From an uncultured Bacteroides sp. (lineage in GTDB: Bacteria > Bacteroidota > Bacteroidia > Bacteroidales > Bacteroidaceae): a stretch of DNA of 6,170 nucleotides. Shown here in pieces: positions 1 to 6,069 of the stretch. The notes below the pieces were generated by a model. That model was not told where the DNA came from. It ran no database searches and saw only the letters and a program-made list of their open reading frames with translations. The DNA lies in NCBI GenBank assembly GCA_905203765.1, contig CAJKXC010000091.1, positions 1 to 6,170 of the forward strand, given 5' to 3'. The position numbers were made by a program, and so were the translations under genes. Every line of letters begins with the position of its first letter. Positions within the stretch are counted from its first letter, which is position 1.

Positions 1-4
1 TTTT

Positions 5-12
5 CAACTTTG
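5..12 (+). promoter_or_regulatory. Weak rightward -7 promoter-like box at the left edge
   Basis: CAACTTTG matches the Bacteroidota -7 consensus TAnnTTTG at all fixed positions except the first. The -33 element would fall left of the window, so it cannot be checked. Transcription from it would run rightward through the two palindromic repeats and then antisense to the recombinase gene. It could be a promoter carried on an invertible segment or a chance match in AT-rich DNA. Confidence 0.2.
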
Positions 13-25
13 CCACAATTATACA

Positions 26-47
26 CCGTTACTTGGTAAGTAATTCC
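26..47 (+). repeat. Palindromic direct repeat, copy 1 (GTTAC-N7-GTAAT)
   Basis: This 22-bp element is identical to the copy at 59-80 except at one position (T44 here, C77 there). Its core at 28-44 is GTTAC, spacer TTGGTAA, then GTAAT, a near-palindrome with 6-bp perfect inner arms (TTACTT/AAGTAA) around GGT. The two copies start 33 bp apart, in the same orientation, in the short stretch beyond the stop codon of the neighbouring tyrosine recombinase. The form resembles a recombinase core site. An operator or a chance hairpin is the alternative. No T-tract follows on either strand, so it does not look like a terminator. Confidence 0.75.
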
Positions 48-58
48 GGTTCTTATCG

Positions 59-80
59 CCGTTACTTGGTAAGTAACTCC
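59..80 (+). repeat. Palindromic direct repeat, copy 2 (perfect GTTAC-N7-GTAAC)
   Basis: The core at 61-77 is GTTACTT-GGT-AAGTAAC, a perfect 7-bp inverted repeat with a 3-nt centre, which also reads as GTTAC-N7-GTAAC. I recall this motif being described for inverted repeats bordering one class of invertible regions in Bacteroides fragilis; that is from memory and was not checked. The element ends 17 bp from the stop codon of the recombinase gene. The arrangement of palindromic arms around a short centre is what tyrosine recombinases bind, so this is a candidate crossover or binding site. Function is inferred; the repeat itself is directly visible. Confidence 0.8.
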
Positions 81-97
81 CTTCTCAACGCATTGTT

Positions 98-1093
98 TTA
101 CAACACATTGCATACCGCTCCACTTTCCCGTCTACATTTTCGAACAAAGGAAATCAATTTACGGTTGGCATCGTCCAGTCTCTTATTTTCAAAAGGCTTC
201 AGGTAAGTTTCCGTCACCCGGATAGATGAATGCCCCAACGACTGGCAGATGATACCTACAGGAATACCTATATGATAAGCCAACGTAGCCCACGTGTGGC
301 GCGCCGTATAGGAACTGACCTCTACACCGGGCAACAGAAGCTGCATCAACCGTTTCAATGACCGGTTGAAACGCCGCAAGGCAGCTTGATAGCATTCATA
401 CAGCTTGCGCCCGATGCGTAACCGCGCATCCAACACGGGGAACAGATAAACAGATTGCGGATTCTTGTCCCGAAACTCTTTTATCAGCCCCAATGCTTCT
501 TCGGGAATATGCACCGCCATCTGCTTGCCCGTCTTGTGCCGGCAATAGACAATAGAGTTACCCTGTACATCGCACTTACGCAAGTGTGCCAGATCAATAA
601 AGGGCATCCCGCGAAACAACACCATCAACAGGAAATAGGCAAACACGCATTTCAAATCATCGGGCAGCGTTTCCATATCCGCAGACATCAGCTTATTGAT
701 CTGCTGCTCGGTGAGCGCCCGTTTGGTTTGTGATACCACCTTGGTATGTACATCGGCAAATAGCCTGGGATTATAGCCCTGGCTGCCAAACGGCATCCAA
801 CGATTGTAGACTGCCTGAAGCGTACGCATATAAGTTGAAACCGTATTCAAACTCAGTTCACGCTCCGCCAGCAACCAGTTCTCGTAGGCCTTCAGCCGCC
901 CGGGAGTAAAGACTTCCTGCATAGATATCTCCATTCCACCGCCGGCAGAGAATGCCACAAAAGAGTGCAACGCACTGGTATAGGTATGCACCGCAGCGTA
1001 CTTTCCATTCTGCTCCAACTCTTCAATCACTCCCGCCATGTAGAGCGACAAGTCCGTCGGCTCCACACCATTCTTCAATTCTGTTTCATTCAT
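98..1093 (-). CDS. Tyrosine site-specific recombinase (integrase/DNA invertase family)
   Basis: This 331-residue protein cuts and rejoins DNA through a covalent phosphotyrosine intermediate. Residues about 15-105 form a helical SAM-like core-binding domain, and about 125-310 form the catalytic domain. Visible active-site residues are Arg161 (LFRGMPFIDL), Lys187 (CRHKTGK), Arg265 with His266 (YTARHTWAT), His288 (SLGHSS) and nucleophile Tyr297 (TETYLKPF). Tyr262 stands where the canonical HxxR histidine would be; from memory this is common in Bacteroidota recombinases. All catalytic residues and the C-terminus are present, so the gene looks intact. The start is the ATG at 1093-1091, preceded by a short-spaced AAGG at 1101-1098. 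The gene is divergent from sppA, and no phage or conjugation gene is visible nearby. The length and the adjacent palindromic repeats fit a chromosomal invertase such as the Tsr proteins of B. fragilis better than a long element integrase. That role is inference; a remnant of an integrated element is possible. Confidence 0.93.
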   Translation of the reverse strand: MNETELKNGVEPTDLSLYMAGVIEELEQNGKYAAVHTYTSALHSFVAFSAGGGMEISMQEVFTPGRLKAYENWLLAERELSLNTVSTYMRTLQAVYNRWMPFGSQGYNPRLFADVHTKVVSQTKRALTEQQINKLMSADMETLPDDLKCVFAYFLLMVLFRGMPFIDLAHLRKCDVQGNSIVYCRHKTGKQMAVHIPEEALGLIKEFRDKNPQSVYLFPVLDARLRIGRKLYECYQAALRRFNRSLKRLMQLLLPGVEVSSYTARHTWATLAYHIGIPVGIICQSLGHSSIRVTETYLKPFENKRLDDANRKLISFVRKCRRESGAVCNVL

Positions 1094-1118
1094 AACACCT
1101 TATTTATTTAGTGACACA

Positions 1119-1126
1119 TAAAGATA
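1119..1126 (-). promoter_or_regulatory. Candidate -7 box for the recombinase gene
   Basis: On the minus strand this reads TATCTTTA, one mismatch (last base) from TAnnTTTG. It would start transcription about 15-20 nt before the recombinase ATG. No TTTG-like -33 element is at the right distance upstream. A competing candidate is TCGATTTG (minus strand, 1192-1185), also one mismatch, with a TTTA at 1217-1214 about 21 nt further up. Neither is strong, which may mean low or regulated expression. Confidence 0.3.
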
Positions 1127-1170
1127 GTGCCGTGGAAGTAGAACGGGACTCCATACACAATGTTTAATTA

Positions 1171-1201
1171 CAAGGTTGCTGTGACAAATCGAAAAACCTT
1201 G
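1171..1201. repeat. 7-bp inverted repeat in the divergent intergenic region
   Basis: CAAGGTT (1171-1177) and AACCTTG (1195-1201) are perfect reverse complements separated by 17 bp. The right arm lies about 33 bp upstream of the sppA -7 box, and the repeat overlaps one weak promoter candidate for the recombinase. It could be an operator or a hairpin in the recombinase leader if transcription starts upstream. Arms this short can also arise by chance. Confidence 0.4.
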
Positions 1202-1233
1202 CGACAGATAGAGTAAATATCAACCTAATTATT

Positions 1234-1241
1234 TATCTTTG
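1234..1241 (+). promoter_or_regulatory. -7 promoter box for the sppA-lpxK-PNP-thiL operon
   Basis: TATCTTTG matches the Bacteroidota primary sigma factor -7 consensus TAnnTTTG at every fixed position. It lies 39 bp before the sppA ATG, so the predicted leader is roughly 35 nt. No TTTG or TTG is at the expected -33 distance (about 1211-1215), so the promoter may be modest or activator-dependent. It is the only well-matched box upstream of the four genes. Confidence 0.65.
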
Positions 1242-1260
1242 CTAACTTGAAAAAGTTAGC
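1241..1260. promoter_or_regulatory. Perfect 8-bp inverted repeat fused to the sppA promoter
   Basis: GCTAACTT (1241-1248) and AAGTTAGC (1253-1260) are exact reverse complements around GAAA (1249-1252). The left arm begins at the last G of the -7 box and runs over the expected transcription start. As DNA it could be an operator that blocks or senses initiation. As RNA it would be a stem with a GNRA tetraloop, but only if transcription begins at or before 1241, which the -7 box position does not favour. No T-run follows, so it is not a terminator. Confidence 0.55.
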
Positions 1261-1280
1261 AGCCTAAAAACAATAAGACA

Positions 1281-3053
1281 ATGAAAGATTTTCTGAAATT
1301 TACACTTGCCACCGTAACCGGTATTGTCGTATCGCTCGTCGTCCTGTTCTTCATCAGCATTCTGGTGTTTTTCAGCGCGATCTCTTCTTCGGAAGCGGAA
1401 ACACAAGTACGCAAGAACTCTATCATGATGCTGGAACTGAACGGTACATTGGCCGAACGCAGCCAGGACAATCCGTTCGACTTCCTGCTGGGCAACAGCT
1501 ACAACGTCTATGGACTGGACGACATCCTCTCCTCTATCAAGAAGGCAAAAGAAAATGACGATATTAAAGGTATCTATATACAAGCCACCTCGCTGGTTTC
1601 AGGCTTTGCATCCCTTGAAGAGGTGCGCAATGCCTTGAAAGACTTCAAGGAATCGGGCAAGTTTGTGGTAGCCTATGGTGATACCTACACACAGGGGCTG
1701 TACTACCTGTCGAGCGTAGCGGACAAAGTGCTGCTGAACCCGCAAGGCTCCATCGAGTGGAGAGGTCTGGCTGCCGCTCCCGTATTCTTTAAAGATCTGC
1801 TGGCTAAGATCGGAGTGGAAATGCAGGTATTCAAAGTGGGTACTTACAAGTCGGCAGTAGAGCCGTTTATCTCTACCGAAATGAGCCCGGCAAACCGCGA
1901 ACAGGTGAATGCTTACCTGAGCTCCGTCTGGGGACAAGTGACAAGCGATATTGCCGCATCGCGCAAGGTATCGGTAGAAGCGCTGAACGAAGCAGCCGAC
2001 GATATGCTGATGTTCCACCCCGCCGAAGAAAGCGTGAAGTACGGAATGGTGGACACACTGATATACAAGAACGATGTGCGCAACTATCTGAAAACAATGA
2101 TAGGCATCGACAAGGACGACCGCATGCCGGTGCTGGGATTGCAGAAGATGATAAATGTAAAGAAGAACGTCCCCAAAGACAAGAGCGGAAACGTGATTGC
2201 CGTATATTACGCATCCGGAGAGATTAAAATCGGTAATTCATCCGCCACTGATAATACAGAGATTATCGATCCTGAGAAAATGATCAGAGACCTGCGCGAA
2301 TTGCAGGAAGACAAAGACGTGAAAGCCGTAGTGCTGCGCGTAAACTCACCGGGCGGAAGCGCTTACGGATCGGAACAGATATGGTATGCAGTGAGCCAGT
2401 TGAAGAAAGAGAAACCGGTGATTGTGTCTATGGGTGACTATGCCGCATCGGGCGGTTACTACATCTCCTGCAACGCCGATACCATCGTTGCCGAACCTAC
2501 CACACTGACCGGCTCCATCGGCATCTTCGGCATGTTCCCCAACGCCAAAGGACTGGCGGACAAGATAGGCATAAGCGTGGATGTGGTAAAGACCAACCCA
2601 TACGCCGACTTCGGTATGCTGACCCGCCCCATGAACGACGGTGAAAAAGGCCTGATGCAGATGTATGTCAACAATGGATACGACCTCTTCCTGACCCGTT
2701 GCTCCGATGGCCGCGGCATCAGCAAGGAAGAACTGGACAAGATAGCACAAGGCCGCGTGTGGACCGGAAGCACAGCCAAAGACCTGGGACTGGTGGACGA
2801 ACTGGGCGGCATAGACAAAGCACTGGAGATTGCCATTGCCAAATCCGGCGTAGATGCCTACACCGTAATGAGTTATCCGGCTAAGGAAGGTTTCTTTGAA
2901 ATCCTGGTAAATACAAGACCGGACAACTACATCAAGTCCCGCATCCTGAAAGGTACAATGGGAGAAATCTACCAGCAGTTCAATATCCTGGAGAACTTTG
3001 ACAAGTACGACCGCGTACAGGCACGCGTACCTTTCGAACTGAATATTCAATAA
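1281..3053 (+). CDS. sppA: Signal peptide peptidase SppA, long (two-domain) form
   Basis: This is a membrane-anchored serine protease of the S49 family, acting in the inner membrane to degrade signal peptides left after preprotein cleavage. At 590 residues it is close to the long Gram-negative form (E. coli SppA is 618). Residues about 9-34 form one hydrophobic N-terminal anchor. An N-terminal repeat domain (about 50-275) carries the general-base Lys190 in GTYKSAVEPF. The C-terminal repeat (about 305-540) carries nucleophile Ser390 in DYAASGGYY, after the family motif VNSPGGS (354-360) and before TGSIGIFG (410-417). These match Lys209 and Ser409 of E. coli, so the enzyme should be active. The ATG at 1281 is chosen because it starts just before the anchor and is the first start after the promoter. 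Upstream sequence is A-rich without a clear Shine-Dalgarno, as is usual in Bacteroides. It is the first gene of the operon; its TAA is followed at once by the lpxK ATG. Confidence 0.96.
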   Translation: MKDFLKFTLATVTGIVVSLVVLFFISILVFFSAISSSEAETQVRKNSIMMLELNGTLAERSQDNPFDFLLGNSYNVYGLDDILSSIKKAKENDDIKGIYIQATSLVSGFASLEEVRNALKDFKESGKFVVAYGDTYTQGLYYLSSVADKVLLNPQGSIEWRGLAAAPVFFKDLLAKIGVEMQVFKVGTYKSAVEPFISTEMSPANREQVNAYLSSVWGQVTSDIAASRKVSVEALNEAADDMLMFHPAEESVKYGMVDTLIYKNDVRNYLKTMIGIDKDDRMPVLGLQKMINVKKNVPKDKSGNVIAVYYASGEIKIGNSSATDNTEIIDPEKMIRDLRELQEDKDVKAVVLRVNSPGGSAYGSEQIWYAVSQLKKEKPVIVSMGDYAASGGYYISCNADTIVAEPTTLTGSIGIFGMFPNAKGLADKIGISVDVVKTNPYADFGMLTRPMNDGEKGLMQMYVNNGYDLFLTRCSDGRGISKEELDKIAQGRVWTGSTAKDLGLVDELGGIDKALEIAIAKSGVDAYTVMSYPAKEGFFEILVNTRPDNYIKSRILKGTMGEIYQQFNILENFDKYDRVQARVPFELNIQ

Positions 3054-4184
3054 ATGGAAGAGAACTTTATTAAAACACACCATTGGCTATACCCCCTCTC
3101 GTGGCTTTACGGGCTGGGGGTATGCTTGCGAAATAAACTCTTTGATTGGGGATGGCTCCGGTCAAAGAGTTTTGACGTTCCTGTGATATGCGTGGGAAAC
3201 CTCTCCGTAGGGGGAACGGGCAAGACGCCACATACGGAGTACTTGATAAAGTTGCTACAGAAAGAGAACGTAAACGTTGCCATGCTGAGCCGCGGCTACA
3301 AGCGGAAAAGCAAAGGGTATGTGCTGGCAGGCAACAAAAGCAGCGTAACGGAGATAGGTGACGAGCCTTATCAGATAAAGGGCAAGTTCGCCGACATACG
3401 CGTTGCCGTAGACGAAAACCGCTGCCACGGCATAGAGCAACTGCTCAAACTGAAAGATCCCGCCGTGGATGCCATATTACTGGATGACGCCTTTCAGCAC
3501 CGCAGCGTGAAAGCGGGAATCAACATCCTGCTGACCGACTACCACCGCCTGCTGTGCGAAGACACCCTACTCCCCGCCGGAAGGCTGCGCGAACCGGCAA
3601 GCGGCAAGAACCGGGCACAAATCGTAATCGTTACCAAATGCCCGGATGACATCAAGCCGATAGACTTCAACATCATTACCAAACGGCTGCATCTGTATCC
3701 ATACCAGCAACTGTACTTTTCCAGATTCCGGTACGGCGTGCTGACCCCGCTATTCCCCCAGAAGACGAACGGACGAAAGACGCTCTCTTCACTGACGGAA
3801 GACGCACAGGTACTGCTGGTTACGGGAATCGCTTCCCCGGCGCCACTGGTGAGGGAAGTGGAATCGCATACCCAACACATCAAGCTGCTGGCATTCGATG
3901 ACCACCACGACTTCCGCACCAAAGACCTGCAGCAGATAAAGGAACAGTTCATGCGGCTGGAAGAAGGAAAGCGGCTGATCATCACCACCGAAAAAGATGC
4001 GACACGGCTGAAGCATCAGTCTGCACTGGACGAGAAACTGAAGCCATACATCTATGTGCTGCCCGTAGAGATAGAATTTTTACAGAATCAACAACATATA
4101 TTTAATCAAAATATTATTGGCTATGTTAGAACATATTCAAGAAACTGCAGCCTTTCTGAGAGGAAAGATGCACACACATCCTGA
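3054..4184 (+). CDS. lpxK: Tetraacyldisaccharide 4'-kinase (lipid A biosynthesis)
   Basis: LpxK uses ATP to phosphorylate the 4' position of tetraacyldisaccharide 1-phosphate, forming lipid IVA at the cytoplasmic face of the inner membrane. The 376-residue protein has a hydrophobic/aromatic N-terminal segment (about 10-30) for membrane association and a P-loop GNLSVGGTGKTP (48-59). It also has LSRGYKR (78-84), GDEP (102-105), LDDAFQHR (143-150), DDHHDF (282-287) and TTEKDATRL (311-319). These are the characteristic LpxK blocks. The GDEP aspartate and the DHH histidine probably correspond to the catalytic pair described for Aquifex LpxK; that assignment is by motif, not alignment. The ATG directly follows the sppA stop codon, which suggests translational coupling. 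The last 20 residues (357-376) are encoded in DNA that also encodes the start of the next gene. That tail is unlikely to be critical. Confidence 0.96.
   Translation: MEENFIKTHHWLYPLSWLYGLGVCLRNKLFDWGWLRSKSFDVPVICVGNLSVGGTGKTPHTEYLIKLLQKENVNVAMLSRGYKRKSKGYVLAGNKSSVTEIGDEPYQIKGKFADIRVAVDENRCHGIEQLLKLKDPAVDAILLDDAFQHRSVKAGINILLTDYHRLLCEDTLLPAGRLREPASGKNRAQIVIVTKCPDDIKPIDFNIITKRLHLYPYQQLYFSRFRYGVLTPLFPQKTNGRKTLSSLTEDAQVLLVTGIASPAPLVREVESHTQHIKLLAFDDHHDFRTKDLQQIKEQFMRLEEGKRLIITTEKDATRLKHQSALDEKLKPYIYVLPVEIEFLQNQQHIFNQNIIGYVRTYSRNCSLSERKDAHTS
4097..4104 (+). promoter_or_regulatory. Weak internal promoter candidate before the PNP gene
   Basis: TATATTTA differs from TAnnTTTG only at the last base and lies in an AT-rich patch (about 4071-4140) at the end of lpxK. 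It would give a leader of about 10-15 nt before the ATG at 4123. No proper -33 element is visible. The AT-rich patch may instead serve to keep the PNP start codon unstructured. Confidence 0.2.
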
Positions 4185-4932
4185 GACTGCAATTATTCTC
4201 GGTACCGGACTCGGCAGTCTTGCCGGCGAGATAACCGAAAAGTATGAAATAAAGTATGCAGATATCCCGAACTTCCCCGTTTCTACGGTAGAAGGACACA
4301 GCGGCAAGTTGATTTTCGGCAAGCTGGGCAACAAGGACATCATGGCCATGCAAGGACGTTTCCACTTCTACGAAGGCTACTCGATGAAGGAAGTTACTTT
4401 CCCGGTACGCGTGATGCGCGAGCTGGGCATCAAGACGCTGTTCGTTTCCAACGCCAGCGGCGGTACAAACCCGGACTTTGAAATCGGCGACCTGATGATT
4501 ATCACCGACCATATCAACTACTTCCCCGAACATCCGCTCCGCGGCAAGAACATCCCGTACGGCCCCCGCTTCCCGGATATGAGCGAGGCGTATGACAAGG
4601 AACTGATCCGCAAAGCCGACGAGATTGCAGCAGAGAAAGGCATCAAGGTTCAGCATGGCGTATACATCGGCACGCAAGGCCCTACGTTCGAGACTCCGGC
4701 GGAATACAAGTTGTTCCATATCCTGGGGGCGGACGCAGTGGGCATGTCCACAGTTCCCGAAGTGATCGTAGCGAACCATTGCGGCATCAAAGTGTTCGGT
4801 GTATCTGTGATTACCGACCTCGGCGTGGAAGGCAAAATCGTAGAAGTATCTCACGAGGAAGTGCAGAAAGCCGCCGACGAAGCCCAGCCGAAAATGACGG
4901 AGATTATGCGGGAACTCATTAATAGAGCGTAA
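4123..4932 (+). CDS. Purine nucleoside phosphorylase, trimeric (class II/PunA) type
   Basis: A cytosolic salvage enzyme that splits purine nucleosides with phosphate into free base and ribose 1-phosphate. The 269-residue product shows the low-molecular-mass PNP fold throughout: ILGTGLGS (25-32), GHSGK with His59, QGRFHFYEGY (77-86) with Arg79, His81, Tyr83 and Glu84, NASGGTN (110-116), GPTFETPAE (186-194) with Glu190, GMSTVPE (207-213), and His244. These correspond to human PNP His64, Arg84, His86, Tyr88, Glu89, Glu201, Met219/Ser220 and His257. Human Asn243, which contacts the purine ring, is Asp232 here (SVITDLG), so the base preference may differ from the usual 6-oxopurines. I choose ATG at 4123; an in-frame TTG at 4117 would add two residues and is less likely. 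The gene overlaps lpxK by 62 bp in another frame and has no Shine-Dalgarno. Its stop is 4 bp before thiL. Family is certain; exact substrate is not. Confidence 0.94.
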   Translation: MLEHIQETAAFLRGKMHTHPETAIILGTGLGSLAGEITEKYEIKYADIPNFPVSTVEGHSGKLIFGKLGNKDIMAMQGRFHFYEGYSMKEVTFPVRVMRELGIKTLFVSNASGGTNPDFEIGDLMIITDHINYFPEHPLRGKNIPYGPRFPDMSEAYDKELIRKADEIAAEKGIKVQHGVYIGTQGPTFETPAEYKLFHILGADAVGMSTVPEVIVANHCGIKVFGVSVITDLGVEGKIVEVSHEEVQKAADEAQPKMTEIMRELINRA

Positions 4933-4936
4933 AAAG

Positions 4937-6007
4937 ATGGGAACAGAAATATCAACCCTCGGTGAATTCGGCCTCATCCGCCGTCTCACCGAAGGTATTG
5001 AACTGAAAAACGAATCAAGCCGGTATGGCGTCGGCGACGATGCCGCCGTCCTCTCCTACCCTGCGGACAAGGAAGTGCTCGTCACCACCGATCTGCTGAT
5101 GGAAGGCGTGCACTTCGACCTGGTGTATGTACCGCTGAAACATCTGGGATATAAATCGGCAGTAGTCAATTTCTCCGATATCTATGCCATGAACGGCACG
5201 CCGAAGCAAATCACCGTCTCCCTGGGGATTTCCAAACGCTTCAGCATAGAGGATATGGAAGAACTGTATGCCGGCATCCGCCTGGCGTGCGAAGAGTACA
5301 ACGTGGACATTGTGGGCGGAGACACTTCTTCGTCCTACACAGGCCTTACCATCAGCATTACTTGCATTGGCGAAGCCGAGAAGGGTAAAGCGGTTTATCG
5401 CAATGGCGCCAAAGAAACCGACCTGATCTGCGTCACCGGTGACCTGGGCGCTGCCTACATGGGCCTGCAACTGCTGGAACGTGAAAAGGCCGTCCTCAGA
5501 GGTGGTGACAAAGACCTGCAACCGGACTTTGCCGGCAAGGAGTATCTCCTGGAGCGTCAGTTGAAGCCGGAAGCCCGCAAAGACATCATCGAGAAGCTGG
5601 CAGCGGAAGGTATCCGGCCCACTTCCATGATGGATATCTCTGATGGTCTGTCGTCCGAGTTGCTGCACATCTGTACGCAAAGCGAAGTAGGCTGCCGCGT
5701 CTACGAGGAGCATATCCCCATTGACTACCAGACAGCCGTCATGGCAGAAGAATTCAACATGAACCTGACCACCTGCGCCCTGAATGGCGGCGAGGATTAC
5801 GAACTACTGTTCACCGTCCCCATCGCCGACCACGAAAAGATTTCCGAAATGGAAGGCGTAAAGCTCATCGGCCACATCACCAAACCGGAACTGGGTTGTG
5901 CCCTGATTACCCGCGACGGTCAGGAATTTGAGCTGAAAGCCCAAGGATGGAACCCGCTAAAGGAGAATACAGCAGTAGAAGAAGAGGAAGAAACGAAAAA
6001 AGTATAA
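4937..6007 (+). CDS. thiL: Thiamine-monophosphate kinase
   Basis: ThiL phosphorylates thiamine monophosphate with ATP to give thiamine diphosphate, the active cofactor, in the cytoplasm. The 356-residue protein belongs to the PurM/AIRS-like ATP-binding superfamily. Its metal- and nucleotide-binding motifs are all present: GDDAAV (33-38), TTDLLMEGVHF (50-60), SDIYAMNGTP (80-89), VGGDT (126-130), VTGDLGAAY (166-174), MDISDGLSSEL (232-242) and NGGEDYELLF (283-292). The N-terminal domain spans about 30-145 and the C-terminal domain about 155-340. A lysine- and glutamate-rich tail (346-356, five consecutive Glu) follows the fold and looks disordered. The ATG at 4937 is preceded by A-rich AAAAAG, 4 bp after the PNP stop. 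It is the last gene of the operon; its TAA lies just before the terminator stem. No thiamine synthesis genes or TPP riboswitch are seen next to it. Confidence 0.96.
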   Translation: MGTEISTLGEFGLIRRLTEGIELKNESSRYGVGDDAAVLSYPADKEVLVTTDLLMEGVHFDLVYVPLKHLGYKSAVVNFSDIYAMNGTPKQITVSLGISKRFSIEDMEELYAGIRLACEEYNVDIVGGDTSSSYTGLTISITCIGEAEKGKAVYRNGAKETDLICVTGDLGAAYMGLQLLEREKAVLRGGDKDLQPDFAGKEYLLERQLKPEARKDIIEKLAAEGIRPTSMMDISDGLSSELLHICTQSEVGCRVYEEHIPIDYQTAVMAEEFNMNLTTCALNGGEDYELLFTVPIADHEKISEMEGVKLIGHITKPELGCALITRDGQEFELKAQGWNPLKENTAVEEEEETKKV

Positions 6008-6013
6008 AAAAAT

Positions 6014-6056
6014 AAACGCTGATACTTAGCCACATAGCCATTTATCAGCGTTTTTT
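6014..6056 (+). terminator. Intrinsic terminator after thiL
   Basis: The arms AAACGCTGATA (6014-6024) and TATCAGCGTTT (6043-6053) pair perfectly over 11 bp around an 18-nt loop. Six T residues (6051-6056) follow or overlap the right arm. It begins 7 bp after the thiL stop codon, so it should end the four-gene transcript and insulate it from the tRNA gene. Confidence 0.88.
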
Positions 6057-6069
6057 CTTTCCTCTCCCC

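Noticed and set aside
28..77. The two palindromes as terminators of the recombinase gene
   Set aside because: Stems are only 6-7 bp and AT-rich, and no T-tract follows in the minus-strand reading direction.
26..80. CRISPR array
   Set aside because: There are only two repeat copies with an 11-bp gap, no cas genes, and the unit is a short palindrome.
2346..3083. Long minus-strand open frame (245 codons) opposite sppA
   Set aside because: It is antisense to the conserved SppA catalytic domain, has no recognisable domain, and extends across the sppA/lpxK junction without its own signals.
4117..4122. TTG at 4117 as the PNP start
   Set aside because: The ATG two codons later is the more likely start, TTG starts are rare, and neither has a Shine-Dalgarno that would favour the upstream one.
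4393..4409. Another GTTAC-N7-GTAAC-like sequence (GTTAC, 7 bp, GTACG)
   Set aside because: The right arm matches poorly, the spacer differs, and it encodes conserved PNP residues. It looks like a chance match.
4126..4989. Long minus-strand open frame (287 codons) opposite the PNP gene
   Set aside because: It mirrors a strongly conserved enzyme on the plus strand. Its translation is rich in His, Val and Phe with no recognisable domain, and no promoter or ribosome site supports it. It is a by-product of codon bias in the real gene.
5015..5713. Minus-strand open frame (232 codons) opposite thiL
   Set aside because: It is antisense to the ThiL motifs and its composition fits a reverse-strand shadow; nothing supports expression.
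6027..6040. TAGCCA direct repeat within the terminator loop
   Set aside because: It is a 6-bp repeat in a loop, too short to mean anything beyond chance.
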